Assembly: GCA_947095535.1 (NCBI GenBank)
Contig: OX352772.1
Coordinates: 273,418,636-273,482,635 of the forward strand
Length of the DNA stretch: 64,000 nucleotides
Direction: 5' to 3'
Source: Poecilobothrus nobilitatus
Lineage: Eukaryota > Arthropoda > Insecta > Diptera > Dolichopodidae
Part shown: positions 11,541-22,389 of the stretch, one piece after another
Layout: each line of letters starts with the position of its first letter
Numbering within the stretch: position 1 is the first letter of the stretch
Translations under genes and position numbers: made by a program
The notes under the pieces: generated by a model
Told to the model about the DNA's origin: nothing
Database searches by the model: none
Seen by the model: only the letters and a program-made list of their open reading frames with translations

Positions 11541-13661
11541 ACTAATGTCTCCATAAGGTATAATATATAGGTATGATATAACTATTATTCACTGCTAAAA
11601 TACAAGAACAGAGGTCGAAATGTGATTCAAAACAACTTTTACACTTAGATATCACTATTGGTTGAAATTTTTGCATCTTGGCGATTGTCTATGATAGATA
11701 CAAAAGTATAGGTAAGAAAACAAACTAGTTTACCTCGTCTTGTCAAATCGGAAAAAGATTTCGATTTTGTTCTGTTGTGGAGAGAACTTGTAATTTTTTT
11801 CGTATCTTTCCAAAAAACAGAAAGTGTGATGCAACAATCAATAATACCACATGATAATTTTACCTCAAATATACAGGCGAGACAATAATATCATTGATCA
11901 AAAATAAGTTAGTTTAGTTTATTTTTCATGAAATGGAGATATGTTAAAGCAAATTGAGACGAATAATTATCAAGTAATAATTCTAATACTGAAATCTAAG
12001 TTTCTCCTTTATAGGTAATAATTCATTAATTAATAAGAGTGTAAAAATAATAACATATACATATTACATGCGTATTAAAGGTGTATTATGAGGTAATTGA
12101 CCGGGGCGTAAAAAAGCAACTAAAAAGTAGAAACCAAAAAAAGGCTTTTGTATTTTCATATCTTTTAAATTTTAATACAATGCCAATTGCTCTTTATTTT
12201 TCTAAATGAAATTTTTATATATAATTTTTGTTATTTAAACCAAAAATTTCGTGTTTTCTCTTTAGTTTTAAATATAAGTAAACGTATCACGGTTTTCCTC
12301 AGTTACACCTTTATTTATTTCACATAAATGATTTTTGGTTTTAGTATGTGATCTAGAACTAATTTTCCTTAAAAATTCCAAGAAAAAATTTAACTATTAT
12401 TCATTGTAATCGAATTGTCATAGAATTAACGGTAAATTTAGAAATAAATAAAAAAAAAAATTTATTTTGAAACCAAAAAAAGCACAAACCACAGATGAAT
12501 AAAAAATTATAAATTTGATTCATTTGAACGCATTTCTTGAGATACGTTCATTGAACTTTTACAAGAAAATTCACTTCTTTAAACATTACCTTTACCAAAA
12601 ATTTGTTACTTATTCGTTCCGTAGCAATGAAGGAGGGTGAGTACCTTACCAAATGTTCAATTTAAATTGAGTATGGCTGAATTAAATGTAAGTAACATGT
12701 AATCTAACAATAAATCAAAAAAAAAAAAAAAAACAACAAATATATAATAAAAGAAAAAAAAAAGTAGAAAAAGGTGTAACAAGTGTTAATTTTGAGAAAC
12801 CTATGTTATTTATTTGATTACAATATTGCAATCAGCGACATTCATAATAAATATGAAAATGAAAAAAAAAAAAATATAGATATATATTTAGAAATGGATA
12901 TTTAATGGTAAAAAATTAGATTTTTCAATTTTGAATCTTATACCGAATGGGAATAAACAAATGTCGAAATTTAAATCTAATTCAAAAATGAAATGGAAAA
13001 GAATCAAGAGGGTATCTAGAAAAAAAAACCACATAAAAATAAAAAAATTGAAGGAAGTGGTTTAAATTAGCTACGCCGTATACAATAAATTGTAATTTTT
13101 ACTCAAGAATAATAAGAAAATACTTTTCATTTTATTGGAGACACACTTTTGTTTATACCCAATTTCAAAAAATTCTCAAGGGTACATTTGACATTTTTTT
13201 AAATAAAAAAAGAACAGTAGAAGTATCACTAATTTTAGGTTATTGGCATAATGGATCAAATAAAAATGTATAATATTTTGTCAGTAATTTCATATTTATT
13301 GGATTTCCAATAAAATTTTGATGAACAGTTAATATTTGACATTTTCAATTTGAAAATGTCAAAATTTTTGTATGAAATTAAAATTTTGTATTTACATATA
13401 AAAATTACTAAATATGTTGACATTTACGTTTAGAATCAATTAAACATTGAAATAAATTATAAAATACGTTTACTTTTTTATTTAAAAAAGTTAAAATTAA
13501 TTTATTTACGCTTTCAATATAAAGATGTCAATAATTTCTTATTTTATTTAAATTTGAATTATCTGGACTACCTAAAAATTTTTTGTACAACCCTTCATTT
13601 TTATCATTTTTCATTTTGATTTTTATATAAATTGAACAATGGCAATTCTTTCCATATATGT
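11541..13661. other. Gene-free AT-rich stretch; right part is an old dispersed repeat
   Basis: No coding segment recognised. From about 13370 to 13661 the DNA resembles 44880-45180 and 45480-45780 (ATGTTGACATTTACGTTTAG, then TGGCAATTCTTTCCATA). It is thus a third copy of that repeat, continuing at 14542 after the mariner insertion. Confidence 0.55.
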
Positions 13662-14541
13662 ATAGGGTTTTCTAATTTGAGCGATATGATTTCTTTAAAA
13701 AAAAAAACACACTAATTGTTAAGCAAATTCAAATGTTTTTTATTTAATGTGAATTACAATCGATACAATTAAGTTGTGAGTAAAACGTCATTCAAATGGC
13801 CTCCACGACTTCTTTTGCAGGAACGAATTCGATTAACCCAATTTTCGAGCACTTTTTCCACTAAATCAAGTCGTATGTCATGAATAACACGTTCAATATT
13901 GACTTCTAAAGCTTGAAGAGAGTCTGGTTTATAGATAAAAACCAATGACTTCAAATAACCCCACAAGAAATAGTCTAATGGTGTTAAATCACAACTTCTT
14001 GGAGGCCATTCAATGTCACAATTTCTTGAAATAATCGAATCTCCAAACTTTTCTCGCAATAATTCGGTTGTTACACGTGCTTGTGGCACGTAGCCCTGTC
14101 TTGTTGGAACCAGATGTTGTCAAGAACAAAATCTTCCAATTTCGGCTATAAAAAGTTGGTTATCATCGATCTATACCGCTATTCATTGACAGTAACGGTG
14201 TTACCAGCTTCATTTCGAAAAAAGTACGGACCGATGATTCCACGAGACCAAAAACCACACCAAACTGTCAATTTAGGTGGATGTAATGGTTGTTCATGAA
14301 TAATTTGCGGATTTTCTTCGCACCAGAATCGACAGTTTTGTTTATTTACGAAAAGTTGCAATTGGAGAACGATTATTTTGATAATAAAATTGAATAATTT
14401 GTAAACGTTGTTCTTGCATCTCTTCATGATGAAATTGTAAACATTACTGAATACAATGAAAAAAAAAATACAGATCATGACATACTACAAATGGCCGAAG
14501 CGTCACTTAGAAATCATATCACTCAAATTGGAAAACCCTTT
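13662..14541 (-). mobile_element. Internally deleted mariner-type element
   Basis: About 30-bp inverted ends: GGGTTTTCTAATTTGAGCGA at the left and GGGTTTTCCAATTTGAGTGA at the right (reverse complement). It sits in a TA-rich site within a repeat that is uninterrupted at about 45775 (ATGTATATACTAAAG), so the empty site is visible. The exact TA boundary is ambiguous by a few bases. Confidence 0.78.
13769..14419 (-). pseudogene. Mariner/Tc1-superfamily transposase, internally deleted and frameshifted
   Basis: DDE transposase that would cut and paste the surrounding element. On the minus strand an ATG at 14419 starts an N-terminal helix-turn-helix segment (EQRLQIIQFYYQNNRS) that stops soon after. 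In another frame the catalytic part appears: NKQNCRFWCEENPQ, then VWCGFWSRGIIGPYFF. WFQQDRATCH carries the second aspartate, and WPPRSCDLTPLDYFLWGYLK carries the last one. The run ends in KRSRGGHLNDV at 13769. The region between the helix-turn-helix and NKQN is missing, and at least two frameshifts occur. It cannot make an active enzyme. Confidence 0.82.
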
Positions 14542-14601
14542 ATATACTAAAGATAATAAGAATATATGAAAAAATCAAAATGTCAGTCGTCCATTATTTT
14601 A

Positions 14602-14907
14602 GCATGAAAGCATGTTTATTCTTTAAAAGCGAAGTTTGTTTGTGACTACAAATTGAAAATAAGGCATGCTGTAATTGGAGCTCCTGGTAGTGGCCATGAC
14701 GCGCGAATCTTTTCATCATGTTTGCTTTCCAAAGAAATAGACAAATATTTTTCATCCCCAAAGTGGATTGCCGGCGATTCAGCATACAAACTAACCGAAA
14801 CAGTCATCACTCCATTTAGAACTAATTCCACAGCATTAACGCCAGAAAAACGTAAAGATTTTAATTTAAAGCATAGCCAATATAGAGTTGGAGTTGAACA
14901 TTGTTGA
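14602..14907 (+). pseudogene. PIF/Harbinger (DDE_Tnp_4) transposase fragment
   Basis: An open stretch reads FVCDYKLKIRHAVIGAPGSG, then HDARIF, KYFSSPKWIAGDSAYKL, VITPF and YRVGVEHC. This is the central-to-late DDE domain of HARBI1-like nucleases: GAPGSGHDARIF holds the second catalytic Asp region, GDSAY the following block, and VEHC leads to the last acidic residue. Both the N-terminus and the part after VEHC are missing; sequence breaks into a palindromic repeat at about 14910. It could come from a THAP plus DDE_Tnp_4 type element, since a THAP fragment lies inside the same palindrome at 18.7 kb. Confidence 0.82.
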
Positions 14908-14923
14908 AAAACATACTTATGTA

Positions 14924-15905
14924 CGTACATACATATATATTTATACGAATTTAAATACTGTTTAGCATACATTCGCATTTTACATTATTATAATATGTAT
15001 GCATGTATGATGATCAAAGGTAAAGTATGCATGGGTATGTATGCATGGGATTTTCGGTAAAGTCCAAAAAAGTCCATGTTTTCAACCGAAAAACAGTGGT
15101 TGAACGTTCCTCTTTTACTAAAAAATAGAAAGTAGAAGAAGAAACAATATATGTATATATATACATAATATTTCTTTCTGAAGATAAATATGTACATATA
15201 TTATATACTATACACAATATATGTATACATAATATTTCTTTCTGGATATAAATGATAAATGGATAATTATATTTGTGTTTATTAGTATGTCCTAGAACGA
15301 TCTAGATTCTAGAACAAGTTAGAAAAGGCTTTTGCTTTCATTAGTTTCAGAACTGTGTTTTTTTGTCCGAAAGTGTTCTGATTTGTGTTCATTAAGTTGT
15401 CTGAAAGTGTTCTAGGTTGTACTTTTATGTTCTAAATTTTTTTAAGAACTATTTTAGGCAAGAATTTTTGTTGTTGTTCTTTTTTTTAATTTTGAAAGAT
15501 GTATGTACATATATGAATGTTTATTAATAATTTCTTTTAGTGAAAAATGGTGAAAAAAGTGAATTTGTGAAAATTGAGAAGAAATTTAAACATTAAAGAT
15601 TAGACTTTAATATTAAAGAATAATAAAAAAAAATTTTTGACAACTGAAGAAGTATAACAAAAAAAAATTTACAAAAGAGCGTTCATTAGTTTTTCTGTTC
15701 TAAGTTGTTCTAAAGTGTTTGACGATTAATTGTATGCTGTTCTGTCCTGTTCTGTTTTAAATCTAATAAACACACCTATTATATACACAATATACACATA
15801 CATAATATACGTCATATCATAACCTACATTAATGGAATGAAATGAAATTGCACCAAGTTTTTATCAAAGTACGCTGATCAAACTTCTCTCTTTATATATT
15901 TTGAT
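14924..15905 (+). repeat. Palindrome, left arm (about 1 kb)
   Basis: Reverse complement of about 18832..19897 with small indels. Shared landmarks include CAACCGAAAAACAGTGGTTG, ATAATATTTCTTTCTG (twice), a run of GTTCT/AGAAC words at 15285-15480 and CATAACCTACATTAAT at 15818. The arm ends exactly where a P-A MITE begins (15906). No gene. Confidence 0.8.
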
Positions 15906-16291
15906 CGAGACTCACATCAATTATCAGACCATGAAGTGCAGAGAGTAAAAACTTAATAAGGGGCCAGCTTTTTACAAATTTATACGCAGTCTTATGGAAA
16001 AAAAATAGAGGGCCGACTATAAATCTTGAAATAACACAAAAACCATTTATTTTATTCAATTTGGTCCAAAGAGAAAATTAAAGTCGCATCTTTTTTACAT
16101 AATTAATTAAAGAAAAATATTTTAAAATACAATGTTTTTATTCATAAATATGCATTTAAAAAATTATTTTCCTTTAATTTTTTTATTTTAAAAGCTTCTT
16201 AAGATAAATTGCCTCAATATCGTAATAGTATATGTCGAGCTACTTTCATACTTTAAAATTTTGTACACGCTTACATGGCTATAATCTAGAC
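15906..16291 (-). mobile_element. P-A MITE, truncated
   Basis: Starts with the P-A 3' terminus CGAGACTCACATCAATTATC and follows the MITE sequence to about 16285. An inverted P-A fragment then interrupts it. The left flank is ATTTTGAT. No second copy was found after the break, so the distal end has been lost or rearranged. Confidence 0.72.
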
Positions 16292-16401
16292 CAAGACCTA
16301 AGTAAACAGGCCAAGAACTGAAAACACATGAATGTAGTTGTGAGAGAATTGCAATCGGTTCTCATGTATCGCGCGTATGAATAATTTCATGATTGATGTG
16401 A
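16292..16401 (+). mobile_element. P-A mini-element of about 110 bp, inverted relative to its neighbour
   Basis: Begins CAAGACCTAAGTAAACAGGC and runs to AATTTCATGATTGATGTGA, nearly reaching the opposite terminus. The last bases (GTCTCG) are replaced by ATTGGGC. It equals the reversed last 118 bp of the MITE at 3954. Confidence 0.68.
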
Positions 16402-16760
16402 ATTGGGCATCCACTAGGTCATTTATGATTCATATTTCACTAAGCTTCAGTTTCGTGAATCATTAATTTCACTAAGCTGTTGTTTACTCGGCTGTAGCTA
16501 TTGTCCAACACTAAGCTTTTTTATTTCTACGCCATCTTATACAAGAATTCTGGTTTATTATTATATAGCTATTACAATATCATATTAATAATAATTTGTA
16601 AGACATATATACTTATTTTTAATTTAATTATATTATATTAAAAGAAAAATTTCTATTATTTTATTAATCTATATGACCCAGCCTATAATCTATATGAACC
16701 CGAAACCTTTCGTATGAAAGGCCGGTGCCTTATTCACTACACCATTGACTGGATATAACA
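16402..16760 (-). mobile_element. tRNA-derived SINE, copy 1
   Basis: Roughly 350 bp shared with 48075..48460 (AAGCTTCAGTTTCGTGAATC, then ACTAAGC.GTTG, TCTACGCCATCT, TAGCTATTACAATAT). The right end, read on the minus strand, is tRNA-like (AATGGTGTAGTGAATAAGGC ... CCTTTCATACGAAAGG). In this copy the box B region is damaged. The body would trail leftward from a pol III-promoted head. Confidence 0.65.
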
Positions 16761-17659
16761 AGAGTTAGGAGGTACATTTTAAATTTTATATTTTAAATTT
16801 TATATTTTAACTTGAAAATGGAGGAGCTTAATTTATAATTCACGTCAACTTACGTCAAAAGTAAAAATTATAATGGCAAATAAAGTACAATTAGATTTCA
16901 GGTATTGTAGAATTCTACACCTATTGTAGTTTTTTTTTCATGTAAAAAATCTACAAGGGTAAGTACACTTCTACGCCTAGTACAACACTACACCGTCAAA
17001 GTACACCTAATCGTGAATACCCTTAATATTTTTTGTTATTCGTAGTTGGGGTTTTTATTAAAAAATAATATATAATAGAAAAATGGGTTATGGTCTGTAA
17101 TGAATATGGGTTATGGTCTGTAATTGTAATGAAATTTATTATAACAGCATTTGGTAATGTCACCAACATTTCAAAGAAGACCACTTTGACCGACAATGTC
17201 ATTTGAAGATCAAATTGATTATTTGAAAATTTTCCCATTATTTTGTAGTATTTTACTTTAACCGCTATATTTTTCGTCTACGATAGTATACAGGAACTAT
17301 TTTCTACATAATTATAGAACATCTATCTTTAATATACAGCTTGTTTCGTCTTAATCTCGTTTTCTCGTTAATTTCGTTTTTGAGATATTGCAGTTCTAAA
17401 TAGAAATTTCGATAAAAAAAAAAAAAATTAAAACTTTCAAAAAAACCACTATACATGTAAAATCAAAGACACCCTATATTAATTACTATACAGTTAGAAA
17501 GCTCTTTTCAACGGTATACAACAGGTATGGTAAGAATTGGCAAATAGTCGTACCAGAGGACACAAATGCGAAATTGAAACAAGAATTTTAATAAAAAATA
17601 CATTTCCATAGTTGATTTCTCATACATTTATTTTACCTGTTTGTTTTTTGTTGAAATAT

Positions 17660-17890
17660 GTAAAAAAAATGCAATTCGAATGGATTTTAGAGTTGGATTC
17701 AAAATCAAGATTGCCGCTTTTTCCAGAATATTTATACATATGTATACGTGAGATTCTGAATTAGGAGGAATTTTCGAGTTGGATTCAAAATCAGGATTGC
17801 CGCTTTTTTCAGAATAATTATACATATGTATACGTGAGATTCTGAATTAGGAGGTATTTTACAGTTGGATTCAAAATCTGGATTTCAATA
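17660..17890. repeat. 86-bp tandem repeat, about 2.5 units
   Basis: GTTGGATTCAAAATC occurs at 17692, 17778 and 17864, exactly 86 bp apart. Between them GATTGCCGCTTTTT and ATACATATGTATACGTGAGA repeat in register. Confidence 0.85.
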
Positions 17891-18059
17891 AATTGTTTAC
17901 CGGAAGTTTGGGAGTGGCAGCCCCCACTATTTTTAAATTTTTATTTGTTGCAATATGCATGTAAAAAATTAAAAATAAACAATAGAAAAATTACTGTAAA
18001 AATTTTTCATAAATTTAAGTCTATTAAACTTACTACTTATTGTAATACAATAAAATTTA

Positions 18060-18240
18060 AATTGTTTATGTTTATGTTTAATTATATTTATATATACATA
18101 CGTGTGTATTATATTGAGTTTAAAAATATATACATGTATAATATAATAAATATATATATAATATAATATGTAATATATATATAATATAATTAATATATAT
18201 TATGCCAATATTATGTGTAATATATTATATTTTTATTTAA
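18060..18240. repeat. TA-rich simple repeat
   Basis: Runs of ATATAT and TATAATATAA-type words within the foldback spacer. No gene. Confidence 0.6.
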
Positions 18241-18699
18241 ACTACAAAATAGAGAATGAAATTTTTTTATTAAAATTCAGTGCTTGAATCATTGTTTCAA
18301 TAAATATAGGTAATAAATATAGGGTGTAATATATTTCAGTAATAAATATAGGGTGTCTTTGAAAATTTTACATGTATATAGTGGTTTTTTTGAAAGTTTT
18401 AATTTTTTTTTTTATCAAAATTTCCACTTGAAACTGCAATACCTCAAAAACGATAACACCGATTAAGATGAAACAAGATATATATTAAAGATAGTATTAT
18501 GATCTACAATTATGTAGAAAATGGTTCTTGTATATTATTGTAGATGAAAGATATAACGGATAAGGTAAAATACTACAAAATAATAGGAACATTTTTAAAT
18601 AATCAATCACTAAGTACCGTTTTAAAAAAATTTCATTTCAATCGGATGCGGACGCTAATCCAAACCATTTCCGAAAAATGTTAGGAATAAAATAAAATT

Positions 18700-18910
18700 T
18701 GATAAACATTTATTGTGTTGCGTTAAAAATTGTATTGTTAAAATTAATGCAAATATATATTTATTTCGATTTCCGAAAGACAAACAGTTCTTCCTTAAAT
18801 GGTGTCATAATTTACAAGTACAATTCAGTCAAAATATTATAAAGAGAAAAGTTTCATCAGCGTACTTTGATAAAAACTTGGTGCAATTCCATTCCATTGC
18901 ATTAATGTAG
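18700..18910 (+). pseudogene. Degenerate THAP zinc-finger fragment
   Basis: THAP domains are C2CH DNA-binding modules common in P and related transposases. Here CCVKNC supplies the first cysteine pair, then LFRFPKDKQFFLKWCHNLQ is the characteristic FPKD plus Trp block. Where CSLHF is expected the sequence reads SSAYF, so the last Cys and His are both lost. The frame stops at 18910, running into the motif ATTAATGTAGGTTATG, which resembles the P-B terminus. No transposase domain follows. Confidence 0.65.
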
Positions 18911-19897
18911 GTTATGATATGACGTATATTATGTATGTGTATATTGTGTATATAGGTGTGTTTATTAGATTTAAAACAAAACAGGACAGAACAGTATACA
19001 ATTAATCGTCAAACACTTTAGAACAACTTAGAACAGAAAAACTAGTGACCGCTTTTTTGTAGATATTTTTTTGTTATACTTTTTCAGTTGTCAAAAAAAT
19101 TTTATTATCATTCTTTAATAACTTTAATGTCTAATCTTTAATGTTTAAATTTCTTCTCAATTTTCACAGATTCACTTTTTCCACCATTTTTCACTAAAAG
19201 AAATTATTAATAAACATTCATACATGTACATATGTACATCTCTCAAAATTAAAAAAAGAACAACAACAAAACTTCTTGTCCAAAATAGTTCTTAAAAAAA
19301 TTTAGAACAGAAAAGTACAATCTAGAACACTTTCAGACAACTTAATGAACACAAATCGGAACACTTTCGGACAAAAAAAACACAGTTCTGAAACTAATGA
19401 ACGCAAAATCCTTTTCTAGGTTGTTCTAAAATCTAGATCATTCTAGGTCATACTAATAAACAAAAATATATTTATCCATTTATCATTTATATCCAGAAAG
19501 AAATATTATGTATACATATATTGTGTATAGTATATAATATATGTACATATTTATCTTCAGAAAGAAATATTATGTATATATATACATATATTGTTTCTTC
19601 CTCTACTTTCTATTTTTTAGTAAAAGAGGAACGTTCAACCACTGTTTTTCGGTTGAAAATATGGACTTTTTTCACTACCGAAAATCCCATCCACAAAAAT
19701 TAATTTTTAGCTAAGAGGATATGAAACGTATGGTAACCTAGTCGTAAGCAAGCTGCGTGAAATATAGGCGATTAGTATTATCTTTGATGCATACATACAT
19801 ATTAATACATAATTACATAATAATGTGAAATCCGAATGTATACTGTACAGTATTTAAATTCGTATAAATATATATGTATGTATGTACATAAGTACGT
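18832..19897 (-). repeat. Palindrome, right arm
   Basis: Inverted partner of 14924..15905. Spacing between the arms is about 2.9 kb. The outer end stops at CATAACCTACAT (19899), the same terminal word as at 15818 and at the P-B end 28865. Confidence 0.8.
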
Positions 19898-19984
19898 TCA
19901 TAACCTACATCAGAGCCAACAATAATGGAAGGCCGTGGCCCGTGGCGCAAAATTTCAATGCATTCTGAGAGAACACAACGAAAA

Positions 19985-20345
19985 AAGATAAAATAATAAT
20001 AATAACAATAATAGTAATAATAACAATAAAAATAATAATAGTAATATAATAATAAAAGCTGCTACAGTGGAGCTATCTTTGGTTATATCATGCACTAAGG
20101 TGTTTTATACTGCTGCACGTTATAATCCACTGATGGCCCTGACTCTGTAGTAAAATAATAACAATATTGATAAGAATACTAATACCAATACCAATAACAG
20201 CCGCTACAGTGACAGTCTGGGTTGCCTTCAATAATTACCTCATGTAGTAAGGTGTTATATACTACTACATGTTGTAACTGTTGTAACAGCTACAGTCACT
20301 GTTAGCAAATTGTAAGAATAATAGGCGGATTCATTATTTCCTTAC
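19985..20345. repeat. AATAAC microsatellite plus two imperfect 142-bp units
   Basis: 19990-20060 is an AATAAT/AACAATAAT array. GCTGCTACAGTG near 20058 and GCCGCTACAGTG near 20200 start two related units that each contain a TAAGGTGTT.TATACTRCT block. Possibly an old LINE 3' end with a TAA-type tail. No gene. Confidence 0.5.
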
Positions 20346-20918
20346 AGTTCCACTCCCTATTCAATGTTTCCGTATCCATTTCCTATCCGTTCCTATCCCT
20401 ATTCTCTAGCCAATATACTGCGTTCGCAGGTAAGGGTTTCACCCCATTATATTGGGTAACAATTTCAGATAGCTTATTATTTGCCCAATACAACAAGGTT
20501 TTTAACTTTGAACCCAAAATGTTAACCTATTTTTTAAGCAAATTTGTAACCCTCTAATTTTTTTTAATTTCTTATTGCATCCATCATGCTGCTGTCAAAA
20601 AAAAATAATGAGTACATTTTTTTTATAAATTCTGTGCACATAACCTCAAAATTTAAAAGCTTTTATATTAAAATTGGTAAGTAAAATATTTTTAATATGA
20701 AGTTTTTATATATTAAATTTCATTAAGAAATTATGAAATATATATAAATTAATTATGGACAAAAAAAAGGGGTTCCGATTTTTATGTAAGTAAATTTTCA
20801 TATTTTTATTACAGTAATCCGGTCGGCAAAAATCCCCAATCCAAACCCTCCTCGTGGGTGCCGCCCGAAAATAATCACCAGCTAGGTGGTTAGGTACTAA
20901 GGGAAAGGTAAACTGAGT

Positions 20919-22169
20919 TTGTCTTTATGTAATGTATTACTTACACCTCGGTTTTTACCGGAACCATCGGATTGGGATGAAGCTGGGCTGGATTCAAGAT
21001 GTTATACGACCCGTGTCGATGATCAGCCTGGCTGGAAGCCCAGTCTTAAAAATAGCCCAGTCTTAAAAATAGCCCAGTCGCGAACGGAATATTCGGAGAA
21101 CCTGGCGACCCTCCGAATTAATTAGCCTTACCTTATGTATACGAATCTCTGCATAGGGCAAACCTTCCTTTTCTTCGTACTCGTGGGTTCAAATATTGAA
21201 CAAATTAAAAAAAAAAAGGATTCGAAAAAAGAGTTAGGCGGCATTTCCCAAAGACGGCAAGTAAAGCTACCAAATGGGCACTGGCAGTGCTAAGGAAAGT
21301 CGCGACCAACCAAAGACGGTACGCAAAGTACGCCCGTCGAAACAAGCCTTCTTCGATAAACGGTCGGCCTATAAAATAATTGAGAGTGTAAGCTCTCTCA
21401 CTAGTAATCAGTTATCTGAGGCGCAAAAGAATTCCTTAGCCTGGTCCAAACCAGTAGTAGGCCAGGTCAAGCCCCAAGAAGGGCAAATCCCAGGTTCATC
21501 GAAGGGCCTTATGTCCAAGAGACAGAGGTAACAAGATGAGCCACAGGGTAGTTTCAAAAAGGCTAGGTTGCTAGGGAGCAACCAGGTAACCATGCGTTTC
21601 AATGAAATTGCAAAGGATAGTTTAATTCTGGCAATCATTGATGAGGGGTTAGAGAATGGAGGTATTTCTCCTAGTAACTGGAAGAAGGTTGTTGTTACTT
21701 TAAACACAACTCTCTTCCAGGTAATGGAAGAAAATCCGATACCACCACCCTCCTGTAGAGACGCTGGCTGGCATCATGGCCACATCAAATTGACTGGTTG
21801 CGCTGATCAGAGATCGGTAGATTTCTACAAGCAGACGATAGGTAAGGTGGGAAGTCTGTGGCCGGGGGCCAGCTTAAAGCCGTAAGCAGGGAAAAAATTC
21901 CTAGCATGCGAAGAGCTAGGGAATGGCTGCCGAGGGAACCTGCCGAAGCAGACACGATCATCAAAATGATGAAAGTGTCAAATTCCCAACTTCCAACTCA
22001 CAATTGGAAGATTGCCAAATTAGGGGAAGTAGTAGGAGAATCCCGACAGGCGTTGGTAATTGTCAATAAGGACTCCTTGCAAACCCTAGCGAAAGCCAAA
22101 GAGGTCTTTAGTTACGGTTTCACAGCGGTAACACTGAAGGTGTATAAGAACTATGAGGTGGAAGTCTAA
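20919..22169 (+). pseudogene. LOA LINE ORF1 (gag-like, DUF4780-like) remnants
   Basis: Pieces in three frames. 20919-21125 has RTEYSENLATLRIN. 21274-21531 is basic and rich in Ser and Lys. 21568-21885 includes a CRDAGWHHGHIKLTGCADQR block. 21858-22169 has RAREWLPREPAEADTIIKMM and NWKIAKLGEVVGESRQALVI, the WIP-like C-terminal domain seen in gag proteins of mosquito Lian-type LINEs. It would bind RNA or the element's transcript. Frameshifts fall near 21540 and 21870. Confidence 0.68.
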
Positions 22170-22389
22170 AGGAGCATCGGTGAAGGGCCAAGTTAAGCCC
22201 AAGAGGCAGACTCTGCCGATCCAATGTCGTTGACGTACCAAGAGAGTGAATGATGTCATCAAGGCTGACGATGAAGAATATCTACTTAGATCTGATTGTG
22301 ACAGCTTTGATGATGCCAAAAGCTTCTCAATGGACTTTGAGGATGAAGCAAAAGCTACGGCGGTGGAGATTATGGATGGCTCAGGTAAT

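Larger units (their letters stand above)
17215..18615. mobile_element. Foldback element with about 275-bp inverted arms
   Basis: 17215-17490 is the inverted counterpart of about 18335-18615. Shared words: GTAGTATTTTAC..TAACCG, TTTTCTACATAATT, TTTTTGAGATATTGCAGTT, AAACTTTCAAAAAAACCACT and ATGTAAAAT. The spacer of about 850 bp holds an 86-bp tandem repeat and TA-rich DNA. No transposase was seen, so it is non-autonomous and of unknown superfamily. Confidence 0.7.
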
